Shown: positions 11,780 through 23,620 of the stretch, one piece after another
Layout of the letters: every line of letters starts with the position of its first letter
Position numbering within the stretch: position 1 is the first letter of the stretch
Assembly (NCBI GenBank): GCA_037893225.1
Contig: JAZGUH010000004.1
Location: 434,001-498,000 of the forward strand
Direction of reading: 5' to 3'
Origin: Hippasteria phrygiana
Lineage: Eukaryota > Echinodermata > Asteroidea > Valvatida > Goniasteridae
Length of the DNA: 64,000 nt
Translations under genes and position numbers: made by a program
The notes under the pieces: model-generated
Databases searched by the model: none
Seen by the model: only the letters and a program-made list of their open reading frames with translations
Told to the model about the DNA's origin: nothing

Positions 11780-12799
11780 TAGGTTTTCCCGGCCAATTTC
11801 ATCACAAATTAATTCAATTTCATTAACACGCATTCAAATTCACGCATTTCTCCCTAATTCAATCAAACTAGGGTTTCTTTTTAGCTACTGTTGCATTCAA
11901 TTTCGTGTTTGTGCACACATGATTTCTTCTTTTTCATTCAGGTTCGTTTTAGTCATTCTATTTCGTTTATAGGCATTCAAGACTACATTTTCACCAATCT
12001 TCAGTTGAATTTCTACTACCTATCTACATGTACAATTGATGAAATCAAATTAAGACTCATCGAAGCGCACATAAATTTGTTGCTAGTTTTTGTTTTCTTT
12101 TTCGTTTATGGGCAATGAATTTCAAATTCTGTGCGTTCAAATTAAACATGAGTTATGGCTTGTTTATTCGAGGAAGCTGGCAATAGCTCTTTTACTGGCA
12201 CTTGAGTTTTTCTTTGTTAGATGCATTTCGGTGTTGTTTGCATTTCATTTACATGTACGTCATGTGTTTTGTCTTAATTGCAATAATTGTTCCTTTTGCT
12301 TTGTTACCCCATGATTAAAGTTAAAGCCTGTACCCTGTATCTAGAAGACTGTTAAGTAAAGTTGGAAAAGTTATTGTGATAAGTTTAAAATGAAAACAAA
12401 GTCTTTCGCTATAGCCTTGTGATAGTTTGCACTGGTCTTTATGTTTTCTTCTTTATTTCTGCTAATGTTCGGACCACGTCAAATTAAAATACGAATCAGA
12501 AAGCACATACCATAGAAACGAATTTGAATGTAAACATTTGAAAAATGTTTGCCAATTGATGAAATTGAATGGTTGACCAGCCTCTTGCTGTTGGCTTGTA
12601 CGAAATTGAATGATCTTTGCGACCTCACGAATTTGAACGATCTGATTTGGCCAGTGAATGCTAACTGCTGAAAAGGAATTACTCCTTTTGACTGTTGAAT
12701 ACTGATGCAACGGAGCATTCATTTTCAAACGAAATTGAATGAGCCAGGTATTATTATAAAATTGAATGAATTTTTGTTTAAATTGGCCGGGAAAACCTA
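11780..12799. mobile_element. 1,020-bp element with perfect 20-bp TIRs and TA duplication
   Basis: Left end 11780-11799 reads TAGGTTTTCCCGGCCAATTT; right end 12780-12799 is its exact reverse complement. TA dinucleotides flank both sides (11778-11779 and 12800-12801), as in Tc1/mariner-type insertion. The interior holds two facing arrays of a motif close to CGAAATTGAATG: about seven copies in the CATTCAATTTCG orientation between 11811 and 11983, and about seven in the opposite orientation between 12529 and 12768. No transposase frame is visible, so it is non-autonomous. Confidence 0.8.
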
Positions 12800-12801
12800 T
12801 A

Positions 12802-13980
12802 TAACATATTATTTAAGTTTTTGAAGATTTGTATAGCCATTTTCTGATTTTTGACATCTGAAATCAATTCACTGGTATTTTTCTATTTCTGCATACACTG
12901 CTGGTGTTTCATGTAATCAATATTTTAAAGGTAGGATCTGGCGTGGTGCAGGATCCAACTTGGTCTGTGATCCAAGACTTACCACCTGCTTTTATTACTT
13001 AAATTCGACAACAGAAACTCTGAAACTTTTACTACATCAAGAATTGAAAATATTATCTACCCCAAAAAGTGTGGTATACATATGTGCAGCCACAACAAAA
13101 AATGTGACCTATCATCACCGCAGGAGTACATGTGTATAATTTTTGTAAAGAACATTTTAGATTACGAATCACATTACATAATTTCAAATATGCAAGTCTT
13201 TGTGAACAGGAGAAAATGGGATTCAAGCCTATGTCCTCTTTTACATCAACATACATCCTCCCTTCTTTTTTTTTTTTTTTTTTTGGAGAGGAGGGAGTGA
13301 TCATGGTCATGTGACCCACACCCATAGAATCCTTTGGACATGCAGACAAATATCTGGCATTTCTATCGACTTCAAACATTTGGAATTTCAACGGGATGAA
13401 TTGTATATGTTCACTGCAGGCAACAAATGCTAAATACGGACTTTCCTTACGATCAGATTGTGATGCATTCCCAGACATTTCGTGAATTAAGCCCCACACT
13501 GACAAACCCAAGAGGCAGGATTTTCTCTGTAAAGCAATCCTCTATCTACCCTTGGCCGTACTGTAAGTGTAACAGTATAGGCCATTCACGCATTAAGTAC
13601 TCGCGAAAAAAACCTTTCAAAACAGCCTACAGGTCTAAATTCATGTAGTGTAAGTAATACAGGTTGTGACATCTTGTACTGCAGTTCCAAGATTGTTTGC
13701 ATCGTTTTCAATATAGGACATCCAACCAGAATGTCCACAACCGTGTTGCCAAATATGAAAAATCGTTCAAATCTTTTTGCATTTCTGTCTACAAATCGTA
13801 AGGAAATAAACCTGGCATGCATAATATCTTCACCGGGAAACAGCGTACCGTTGATTTGATGAGTTCAAGTCTGCGTGCAGAAAAAAAGGACTTGAGTAAG
13901 ACGGTACAACTGCAAGTACAGCTGCAAGTACTCCAAAGCTGCTATGTCCGTGCTATAAACTTTCAAACTAAATTGCTAAT
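12802..13980. other. Unassigned spacer
   Basis: No supported gene or repeat. A T-run lies at about 13265-13284. Overlapping open frames on both strands (13053-13511 minus, 13082-13314 plus) include this simple sequence and are not convincing. Confidence 0.5.
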
Positions 13981-14080
13981 TTTTCAAAGTGAACAAAGAA
14001 AACTGGCAGGAGCAGGAATTCGAAGCTGCTGTACCTCTGAAAATACTGTACCGGCACTCTACCAACCGAGCTATCTTGCA
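13981..14080 (-). mobile_element. tRNA-derived SINE, 5' head
   Basis: On the minus strand the sequence reads as a degenerate tRNA: A-box-like TAGCTCGGTTGGTAGAGTGC, B-box-like GCTTCGAATTCC and an acceptor-like end CTCCTGCCAG. It is followed by TTTCTTTGTTCACTTTGAAA, which also follows the second copy at 35141. The anticodon arm is not clean and the head is fused to a tail, so it is a SINE rather than a functional tRNA gene. Pol III would be the expected transcribing enzyme. Confidence 0.75.
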
Positions 14081-14992
14081 CTATTTTGGCGGTCTCTCAA
14101 TTTGTCCGAATCTTTGTTCGGGGGCACTAATTTGTTAGCATTAGACATGTTATGGGCTTTCCAATGAGACATGTGCAAAAAAAATGAACGATCAGTCGGA
14201 TAAATAACAGATTTACTTAGTTTCAAATTTTAAGTGCACAGTGCATTAAGTGTTTTTCCATTAAAAAGTGCAGTTTTCTTATATAAAATGTTATTGGGGA
14301 AATCCATTAAAATTTCAGTCAGAGCAAGGACATAGCAGCTTTATACGAGTACAGACAAAAGTACTCAACTACGAGTACAGGTAAATTTGCAGGGAAAATG
14401 TTTTTGGAAAGAGCAGGTTATTGTTGAATTTGGAAACAGTCTTTTAAATTTTCTAGTACTGTACTCTCTGGAAGTAACCTTTTGTGTAAACCTTCCATTC
14501 AAACACCTACAATGTTTGGGAGATGGCGGGGGGGGGGGGGGGCTGGGTTAATATTCATTCCTGACACTTTTTTGATACCTTGTACACATTTGTAATCTGG
14601 TGGTTGCTATTGCGAACAATGCCAAACTTCAATCGGAAAGATAACGCCTCTCGCTTATCTAGAGCTACAAGTGTCAATCATCCAATTGATAAGGTCACTG
14701 ACCAACAACAAAATATGAACTAAATATATCTCAACATTTCTGTGTTGAACTTTGTAGGGGGTGTACAGGTTCTGTATATATCTCCGAGGACAAGAGGATA
14801 AAGGAAATACAAAGAAACCTTTAAGTCCTCGCACGTCAAGTCTTTTGTTGAAATCGGTCCTCGCACGTAGAAGTACGTGCTTAGTCTATGGGGTTGGGTT
14901 ATATTAAAGGAACAATAGGAAACACAAAGCATTGTCCTCGCACGTATTGGGAAAGTACGACTGTGTGTTCCGGTGGTTTGAGCCATTTTTAT
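14081..14992. other. Unassigned spacer with three TCCTCGCACGT motifs
   Basis: No gene. G15 at 14528-14542. TCCTCGCACGT occurs exactly at 14826-14836, 14858-14868 and 14935-14945. Confidence 0.5.
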
Positions 14993-15328
14993 TAGGCTTG
15001 GTCAGCTCTGTACAGAAGTCGACTCTATACACGACTCAAATATTGGAATCAAAATCCCGATTCCATTTTATTTTTGGAGGAGTCGACTCCTGGAAATAAC
15101 CAATTCATGCTTCCTTGAAGTAGATTCTGAGGCACTCTGAAACTTACAAACTCCAAAAAGGGATTTAACGACTGCTAATCCCCTGAAAGGGCACTTCAAA
15201 GAGCCAGCTGTTTCATCTATGAAATCAATCACGATGCCGCAAGGGATGTGCTGCTCACACCCATTTTGTGCATGACTCCGAGTCAAAGTCGGCTCCAAAA
15301 ATGTCCGAGTTACCCAAACCCAAGCCTA
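14993..15328. mobile_element. hAT-like MITE with TAGGCTTGG ends
   Basis: The left end TAGGCTTGG is matched by CCAAGCCTA at the right. Inside both ends are AGTCGACTC/GAGTC-type motifs. Eight-base flanks ATTTTTAT (14985-14992) and GTTTCTAT (15329-15336) agree at six positions, compatible with an old 8-bp duplication as made by hAT elements. The minus-strand frame at 15068-15298 shows no transposase features. Confidence 0.6.
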
Positions 15329-16108
15329 GTTTCTATCACAACCTAAATGTGAAAACCATACGGGTTTTACAACTGATCATAATTGTTTAACTCCTTTCAC
15401 AACTCAATTTTCTTCTGCAACACAAGTTAATCCGTCAGACGTTTATCTCAAGCTAGAACAGTAATGATCATTCGTCAATTTCTGGGGCAATTTCATGCAA
15501 CTGCTAAGCACAACATTTTGCTGAGAACAGAAAACTTTTAGCCCCAAAAAAGGTTACTTGCAAAAAGTGCGTTATGTGTTCTCAAATCCTTTTTGCTTAG
15601 AAATATTTGGTGCTAAAGCAGTGCCAAAATTTCCTAAAACGCCACCCTGTTGCTCATACTGAAGTAAGTACGTAAGAAGACACAGTACTACCATTAGCAT
15701 AAAAACTTGAGGGTGCCCACACTATACGGTGTGACCATGGAGGAAGGATATATATCCTAGTGTGACTGAGCAGCCCTCTTCGCATGCAGATCCAATCATA
15801 GCGTTCAAAGAATGGATTTCATCAAGTGGGCAAAATATCATTCAATAACGTGCTGTTTGCCCACTTTCAAAATGGCTCATCGAGCTGTAAGACATCATAT
15901 ACATGTAATTGGGTCCTCTAAATTGTACAATAATTCAATGAGTACTAAACAGAACCAAGTACCAAACATTGAGACGTTTCTCCTTGATTCAACAAACCAC
16001 TGCACTCATCCTTTTGGTAGCCTGTAAATATTTCTGCTTATTAAAAATCTTTCATAAACTTTTTGTCAAAACTTTGTTAAAGCGACCATGACTGACGTGC
16101 ATGATTAT
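15329..16108. other. Unassigned spacer
   Basis: I see no gene or repeat here. Confidence 0.5.
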
Positions 16109-16184
16109 ATAGTCGCTGGGTCCTTTTTGTCGCCACTCATACATATGTACGTACGAGTGGCGACAAAAAGGACCCAGCAACTAT
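16109..16184. repeat. Near-perfect 30-bp inverted repeat (hairpin)
   Basis: Arms 16109-16138 and 16155-16184 are complementary over 30 bases with one mismatch (C versus T near the base). The 16-base spacer contains GTACGTAC. The arm sequence (GGGTCCTTTTTGTCGCCACTC) was not found elsewhere in the window. It could be a tiny foldback element or a hairpin-forming transcript region. Confidence 0.85.
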
Positions 16185-17115
16185 ACAGCTATTTCAAACT
16201 AATTCATCAAATATATCAAAGGTTCAAAACTGTAGGAACGGCCACCAAAAACTACAATTCTAATGTGTCATCCCTTCACCAAAAGATATATAAATATGGC
16301 ACTCTGCAAGCCCCTAGCTCAGGTGGTCTGGTGACATAATCACACATAATGGTGTCATTAACTAAAATCAGTAGATAAACACTCACCAGGGAAGCAGCTT
16401 CTTGTATCATCTCCATGGTGTCACTAAGGTGATAATAAGATTCTGATCTGGGCTTAGTTACCTAGCAATGGTGGCCAGCATCAGCGAATGTGGTCCATCC
16501 ACATAGGACGTGCATGCAAGACCTAGCCCTGCTGTTACCTGGCATGGTTAACTGGTTTACCAAGGACCAGGGTACCTGTGTAGCCACTGTCAATTATCAA
16601 ACAGCATATTTGTCCAGCCCACCTGAATAAGCAGTCCCTCTGCCATCAATTTTTTTCAACACGAGCACTGACAGACACCACACAGGAATCACTTGGGCCA
16701 CTACAACAGCTACTGAAATAGTGAACAACAGAGCCTTGCTCGTTGTCTTTTCAGTTTTTGAGACGGGAAAACTGGTTTTTGGAGGGTATTGTCCTGTTTT
16801 TTTGCTTTTAGCAAACACTAGACTGACGTCAAGTTCTGATTGAAGTTTATACAGCACTCTAGCTGTTTGATTATACTTGAGGGTAAATAAATATTGTGAA
16901 AATAATGGCCAATACTGGGAAAAATGGGTGGCGATGGAGGTTAATCTAACTCAAATGCTTGGCAGACTTAAACATTCCGTTTGCAGTTCTCAGTTAAAGA
17001 AGTTGACGGGTAACAGGGCACACAAAATATTCACAAAGTAGAATATTGTCCTTTCTCCTATACCCAGGCCCTAACCATTCCTAACTCACAGAACATTTGT
17101 GAACTTGTTTCATCG
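16185..17115. other. Unassigned spacer
   Basis: No supported gene. The minus-strand frame 16597-16857 has one hydrophobic stretch but no homology I recognise and no splice or repeat support. Confidence 0.45.
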
Positions 17116-17840
17116 TAAGCCGTGTCCGCATTGGACTTTTTTTGGTAAAACCTACGGAGACTGTTGTCAACTTAACCAAATTAAGTACAATGTGGACAGC
17201 CGATAAACTTGCCAAATTGTCAAGTGTCGATCGTCGGTTGTCGGTTTTACCCTCCGCAGCAGTAAGTTTTACAGGCCCAAGGCGAGTAGCGGAAGAGTTA
17301 CGTGGTAGGTTTTACGTCTCTGAAAATTCCAGTGTAGACAGCCAGTAAGTAAAACCTACATTTTCATCACGTGCCGTCTGCAGATCAATGCATGCCTCTA
17401 CGATTTTGCGAGCTTACGGGACACGCGCTTGGCCCCATTAACTGTGTATATAGCTGCAGTTCTGACTGAATGCACGCACGATGACATGAAACTTTCGTTA
17501 ACTTTAGCGAATGCTGAGCCGCATTTCTGCCGTTTTCTGCTAATTTACTTTGATCTACACGATGGGGGATATCCTAGAAATGATCAGGAGTTTGATTATC
17601 GCTTCATGTTGATTCAGAATAAAACACAAATGGCACTGGCATACACAATGAAATGCGTGTAAATTTAGCGCGTTCTACAAAACCACAGAGGACATGTCAC
17701 TGGATAGTTTATCTGGCCAAGGACTTTCTGCGAGCCGTGTAATCCAAGTGCGGACGCACGGAAGAATAACCACAGTGGAATGTTAACAATCACGTACGGT
17801 AACTTTTGACAATAGTTAGTCCAATGCGAATGCGGCTTAA
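17116..17840. mobile_element. 725-bp inverted-end element (TAAGCCG...CATTGGACT)
   Basis: The left end is TAAGCCGTGTCCGCATTGGA, then CTTTTTTTGG. The right end inverted reads TTAAGCCGCATTCGCATTGG, then ACT. GTAAAACCTAC-like motifs recur inside at about 17145, 17303 (inverted) and 17347. A related right end with GTCCAGTGCGGACACAGCTT lies at 46325 and another with GTCCAATGGAAACACGGCTT at 23901. No clear target duplication and no transposase. Confidence 0.6.
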
Positions 17841-20800
17841 GCCGTTTTTATCAAGTCCCATCTAGCCCACTGGGGGAAATAAGGAGTCCCCTTTTTATGC
17901 CTAATGCTAGACACCGAAGGGGAGTCCATCTTATGAAGTCAGATTTGTTTGCTATCCCCAGCGATGACCTCTAGACAAATGGCGCGAGGGTTTGACCGAA
18001 CTTGTTAAGCATAGCTCTAAAAAAGCAAAACCTTTTTTATTTATGGCAGAAATAATTGCCCGTTTTGTTGTAATTAATACCTTAATCTACATAAAACTAC
18101 AAAATGACACAGATTTCTCTCCAATTTTACAGGCACTCAGCTCAATGTCAAGACAGAGCTACTGGGTATGTCATTTCAGTGTGACCGATTTTTTAAGAAA
18201 AGATTTTTTTTAAAGTCAAGTAGCAATGAGTGGGACGTGTGAAGGAAGTATATCATTTCGCACTGTCTAATTAGTTACACAGTGCAATTTGATATCCCCA
18301 TGTTTTATGGAACTCTCATCAAATTTGATTTAATATAAGACAACTTGAACCCCACTGCCCTTAAAAAGTTGTCATAAGTCATTAGTGTGTCTTTTAACAA
18401 GTGACCCAATAAATATACTTCGCCTGGGGCTCTTGTCACTTCTGCGCAAGAGACGGTGAATGAGAACAAGACTGCTGGGGAAGAGATGAGGTGAGCTAAT
18501 CTCCGAATCAGTCACGGTGGCGTGGAATATCAGTTGTGTAAATCTGCCAGGCCCATCAAAATGTTGCTCTTAATCAAAACAATTCATGCACAGGGCTTGA
18601 GGATACTGGCTTGGTAATGCAATATCAAATACAGCTGGGGAAAAGACCCCGCTAACATTCTTGCACATGTTTCAGGAATTGCATGTTTACATCAAAGAAA
18701 TTTTTTCCCCCCCCCGACATTTCACACAGCCATTATATCAATGAACTCGGAACTTTAAAATGATGTGAATACGGATGTGTGTTTTCAATAATTGATTTCT
18801 GCTCTGTATAGCATTGTAAACCAAAAATCTTACAAAAGGTTAGTTCCTGCAAGTCTCCTCAAATACAAAGACGTAACCTATAATCCAAGGGAAAATATGA
18901 TCCGCAACCTATGTACTGTACATGTATGTAATGACCATTTATATTATGGTTTTATCATAAACTAGGAGTAATAAGCTTTCCGTCGATATCTTTTATTCAT
19001 TTCCCTAATTATGCATCATATCTCCATTTGCAAAGAAATCTTCAACAACAAAAATATCCTTCGAAAAGTCTGTGAATTCAGGATTCACAATGCTCTAATA
19101 AATTGCACGACAGCCTGCAAGTGCACGTGCATGGGATAGCTTGTCAAATGCTTCCAACACTCCGTACTCATATTTACCATGCAATTGCATGAACATCCCA
19201 GGCTATCAAAGTGATGCTGAAACTTCTTTACCATACCATGTGACCCGTTCTTGACCAATGAAATGTCACAATTTAATACTATGGTATGAACATTTTCTCT
19301 TGGAAGATGAAGATGGCACTGCAGACCGTTTTTGCTGCCGATTTCCCATTCCTACAAAAACATAACTCCATAAGGTTGCCCCTTTAAATATCACATTCCA
19401 GCAATGCCCCTTAGGTAATGAACTTCACACCTGTGTAATTACTCCTGCCCCCAAAGCTTAAAGGGGCACTGTATGTATTCAAAAGCCCCTTTCAACAAGT
19501 TGCAAAACTACACACACACACAAAAACAACCACTGCCCTCTGTAGGGGTTGCATAGGCTTACTGTTTAGCTCATTTGTAAATACAAAACATCGAATCCAT
19601 TTGAATGAGTTTGCTAAATCTTTATTCATGCAATGAACGGCAATGTCCCTTTAAAAAAAAAACCAAAGCTCCCCCACGAATCCCCACCAGTTCTGTCAAT
19701 GAGCTGATCAACACCTCTGGGAAGTGCCTTGTTGATACAAGTCCTGTATGTTTTTAGGCCGTGTCACCTGTATAAACACCTTGGCACACGTACAGGTACG
19801 TGCGTCCCGCTTTAGACATCAGCCCATTGTGGGACTAGTACCACATACGCTAAACGCGGAATCCTGTGATGGTATGCCATCCGGAGGTCATAATCTCAGG
19901 GAAATCACACCTGCACGGGCATAACCGTAAGCAAATCCCAAGACTTAACTTGAAGCTAGGAATGCTTAATCCCTGGATAATCCTTGATTATATTGAATGC
20001 AGATTCGGGAATTGTTAGAGATTTTCAAAATTCCTAATTCCCTGCCGTGTTTGCATCCCGAGTATAACCTTAGGTTAGATGAAGAACCTGCTGTACACAG
20101 GCCATGTATTGCCAAACTTTTCCTGAACTCTGCCTAAAATATGAACTTCGGAAGAAACGTTGAGCCCAAAATGCCCTGTCAGAGGAGAGGGGAAGGCTGT
20201 AAAACACATGAGCATACATATGGTTATCGTTAGAATTTGAAAATCGGAGGCTCAAATTTGTTTTTCAAATAATATAAAAGATAAAAAACGATAAAAAGTC
20301 CAATAGAAACAGCCCCTCACTGTAGAACTACCGCGACCACGTGGAAAACCATTGTGTAAACAATGCAACTCACTGTATTACGTTAAACTTGACACAGCGA
20401 TTATCGCAAGCATGTGCGCAAAAATGGTCGTATGGTTTTTTGTACAGTACACCCACATGTGATTACATGTAGTTGCGCTAACGTTTTGCAGTGGAGCGAA
20501 CCAACAGACGACCCTGTACGTGCATACAACAACTACGTTTTTCGACAGTTGGCTGCTTAAATCATGGCAGATTTGAGCGATTTTAGCACGCAAAAAATTA
20601 CGCCAGGTTACCGTGTCTATCCTGTTCAGGTCAAAGGTGATTGTGCACAGTGCCCGCAACGTGTGACATTCTGCCAGCCTCGCATAGACTTCAAATCTCG
20701 CACTGACTGTCCTGGTTGGGGGGGGGGGGGGGGGGGGGTATTTTAATTTTAATTATTTTAATTCTTTTCTTCTTCGCCAATTTTACTTTTAACTTTTGAG

Positions 20801-20929
20801 ATGTTTGAACATGGTTATCGGCTGGTCCGAATCAATGTGTTGTCATTGTCTCTCTGCTAAAGTGTTTTAAATATAATCGTAATATTTTCTTTTTATATCT
20901 TTAGTTATATATATATATTGCTATATTTG
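17841..20929. other. Unassigned 3.1-kb spacer
   Basis: No supported gene or family-assigned repeat. Contains a G21 run at 20718-20738 and short simple tracts such as CACACACACA near 19511. This is the longest stretch of the window in which I found no mobile element. Confidence 0.5.
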
Positions 20930-21350
20930 ACGGAAAGGGGAAACGAAGTTGTGTAAAAGTGAACGTTAAGGGGAAAGGTGACGTTAAGGCGAAAAAGTCG
21001 TTTCGCCTTAACGTCACAGCTACCTTTTCTAGCGAGAATTTTACTGTCGGAAATGTTTTTATATTGTTCTTTGGAGTCTAAATAGAATGATTTTCCTTGT
21101 TTGGTCGAAAAAGGTTAAGTTTGGGTTAGGTTACAGTAAAAAGAAGTTTGTGCACAAGTCTATGGGATTTCGCCTTTACGTCGGACATAGCGTAATATAT
21201 ATTTATATACTGACGTTTTCGAGCATAGGGAGACCGGTTACCGTTTTTCTTTGGGTATGGGGCGACCGACCACCTTAGGGCGACCGATTAACGGTCGCCT
21301 TAAAGGATAAGCAATAGGAAAAGTTTGGGTTAGGTTACATTTTTTTACAT
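20930..21350. repeat. Motif-rich region with a perfect 17-bp hairpin
   Basis: GTGACGTTAAGGCGAAA at 20978-20994 is followed after a 6-base loop by its exact reverse complement at 21001-21017. Related words recur: GAACGTTAAGGGGAAA just before, TTTCGCCTTTACGTC at 21168, and AGTTTGGGTTAGGTTACA near 21116 and 21322. GCGACCG-type words cluster at 21260-21300. It looks like the remains of a repeat with phased short motifs; no coding signal. Confidence 0.6.
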
Positions 21351-21429
21351 GCAGAAACCCCATAGACCGGTCGCCCTAATGCGGGAAAGGGCGTTTTATA
21401 TATATGTATTTTTTTATGTCACTTTTTAA

Positions 21430-21515
21430 ATAACTGATGTATGTAATTTCTTACGCAATTCGGCTGTTTGGCCGCTATGTTTGAATTTTAATAAACCAAT
21501 AATAATAATAATAAA
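21430..21515 (+). mobile_element. LINE 3' tail with (AAT)n
   Basis: Sequence ends ...TTTGAATTTTAATAAACCAA, then AATAATAATAATAA. A similar arrangement (GATTTGAATAAACCAGTAAT then ATAATAAT) occurs at 40366-40441. A conserved tail closing in a microsatellite is typical of CR1/L2-type LINE 3' ends; upstream coding sequence is not visible. Confidence 0.5.
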
Positions 21516-22026
21516 ATCAAGTCGGTATTTTTTGGTCGGCTTTAGTCCGCCTGCGCCGCCGCATATTATAATACTAACACCGCACATTTTCCAGCCGTTA
21601 CGTGTAGCGCGCGGTACATATGGGAATGTTCTGTGCAACCTCGGCCCCAAGATGCGTGTGCGTCGACTGACAATTACCGACTTGAACAATCTGCAACTTT
21701 CATGTGCACAAGACACCATGCCTGCTACCGAATTTGGCCGGAGCACTCTGATTGGCTAAGAATCAAGAAAATATGAATATATATTTATGGTGCAGTTTGA
21801 TTAGTTAAGAATAAAGAGAATATGAATATTCATGTAACATCCTTTTAGCGAATGCGAATCAGCAAGCCCACATGTACATGTACATGTACGTGTACAATGC
21901 ACATGTACAACAGGATAAGCACATTATATACATACGCGTATACATGTATAATGTATTGTGAACTGCGAAGGAAAGTTCCACGTTTCTTCGTCATTTCTTC
22001 AGATTTCGTGTAGCTCGAACGAAACA

Positions 22027-22205
22027 ATGGAGGTGTTGGAGGAAGCACCGAAAGGTATATAGAGGTTCCGTTGACCATGGATTGCAAAAACTGGGGATTT
22101 TGAGTGCTCGGAAACCCAAACAAACGGAGGCAAAATACGAGTTTTCTGGATGGTAACGACACCTTCGTGAACCTATCCACCGGGTACGGGAAATCCCCGA
22201 TTTAT
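22027..22205 (+). pseudogene. RecQ-like DEAD/DEAH helicase N-terminal remnant
   Basis: Conceptual translation carries FLDGNDTFVNLSTGYGKS (Walker A at 22176-22196, compare the RecQ-type PTGYGKS), preceded in another frame by KPKQTEA and GLQKLGI. These correspond in order to the Q-motif region just ahead of motif I in RecQ helicases. So the fragment holds the start of the helicase core with at least one frameshift, plus a stop shortly after the possible ATG at 22027. It ends exactly where the tail of a LINE begins (about 22200), so downstream motifs are lost. RecQ-like helicases of this kind exist as host genes and as dispersed repeats in marine invertebrates; which applies here is unknown. Confidence 0.5.
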
Positions 22206-23420
22206 TTATTTATTTATTACATTTCTTTACCCAGGGTGTGCCCAAACAGTTTAAAACTGGTTTCCATTGGGGCCCTGCATATTATTAGTTAAAACTGAAT
22301 ATTTACACATTCATACAAAATATTTTAACAAATACAATAATGTTTACACAAATAAATATATTTTCGGTTAACTTTTCAACTCTCCAGAAGCCTATTGCTG
22401 ATTTACGGGATGGGCGAAAAACCCGCGAAAAAAAAAACCTTTTAGGGTGAAAAACAAGGGGAAATTCCCATCCGGCTCCAAAGTATTTTGGCAACCAAGT
22501 TTATAACTCCGCAGATCAGCGTAAATGACAGAAATATCACTGATAGATGGCTTTACGTAGCTCCGATTTAAATGTACTTAAGGAGTTTATGGTTCTCATT
22601 TGTTCAGGCAGATTATTCCATATACTGGCACCACTCACAGCGAAACTTGTCACGTAGCATTCCTTTTTGGCGAAAGGAACTTTCAGTGCCATTTGGGTCG
22701 ATTGTCGTGTTTCGCGAATCACTGTAAGTGGTGTGAACAGATTTGTCATGTACAAAGGAGTCCTTTTGTTAAGGCTTTTGAAAACAAAGATAGCCTTTTT
22801 GGACTGAACTCTTTCTTTAAAAGGAATCCAATTTAGTCTGGCAAACATATCAGCTGAGGGAGGTACATTTAAGTATTATCCGTGCGGCTCTTTTGAGACA
22901 TTTGTTGAGGGTATTGTCGTGAGATATGTACCTTTCTCCCCACACCGTACAGCAATACTCTAAAGATGGCATAACTAAACTTACAAAGAGTGTGTGCAGG
23001 CTGCTTTGGGGAACGTAATCACGAATTCTGTTTAACACACCCAATTTAGACGAAACAGTCTTCCTTACGTATTCAACATGTGTACCCCAACTTAATGTTT
23101 CATCAACAACTACACCCAAGCATTTACAAGATCAGCAATGCACACGTTCAGGTCGACGTTGGATATTTTCTGCCTTGAACCAATAAGCATACATTTGGTT
23201 TTGTTGGCATTTAATGCTAGTTTGTTTCTTTTGCACCAGTTGTGAATACTAGCAAGAGCTACATTCAAGTTCCTTTCTATTTCGTTAATACTAGAGGAGC
23301 TACAAGTTAACGTGGAGTCATCTGCATACATAAATCAGTTGGCCCCTTTCTGTATTGACTTCATAAAGGTAGGACTCCAAAACCTTTTGAGCTAGTTGAT
23401 TCAGACTATCTATAAATAAA
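22201..23420 (-). mobile_element. 5'-truncated CR1/L2-like LINE
   Basis: On the minus strand the element runs from the catalytic part of a reverse transcriptase (YADD near 23331) through the RT C-terminal region to a 3' UTR. It ends in repeated TAAA units at 22201-22222, the tail style of CR1/L2-type LINEs. Everything upstream of the YADD box is missing or too diverged to recognise, as expected for 5' truncation. The 5' junction is placed only roughly. It terminates inside the helicase remnant described at 22027. Confidence 0.75.
22537..23331 (-). pseudogene. LINE reverse transcriptase C-terminal part, frameshifted
   Basis: Three consecutive minus-strand frames cover one protein: 23331-23110 with the YADD active-site box and the following helical region (NLNVALASIHNWCKRNKLAL); 23119-22850 with GVVVDETLSW...HVEYV and the LEYCCTVWG block; and 22848-22537 with RLNWIPFKERV...IWNNLPEQMR...FKSELRKAI. 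These are the ordered conserved blocks of jockey/CR1/L2-group LINE RT C-termini. Two frameshifts (near 23115 and 22850) and an in-frame stop just before YADD make it inactive. RT would act in target-primed reverse transcription. Confidence 0.85.
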
Positions 23421-23620
23421 GTACTCTTTAGTTTAATATTACAAAGGGAATATGCAGGATTTAATAGAAAGACACACTGATCAAGAAAAAGATATCCCCA
23501 TAAGTATAATGGATGATTCCTATTATGCCAGATGAGCTACCATTGGCCCTCTCTATGGAAACGTTATGCATATGCAGTGAGCTTGCCGCATGTATGAACA
23601 TCAGCCCGGAGTCATAGTGG

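Noticed and set aside
13053..13511. 152-codon minus-strand frame
   Set aside because: Includes a lysine run read from a T homopolymer and shows no domain.
16597..16857. Possible membrane protein exon with one hydrophobic segment
   Set aside because: A single hydrophobic stretch in a short frame, no splice context and no homology I recognise.
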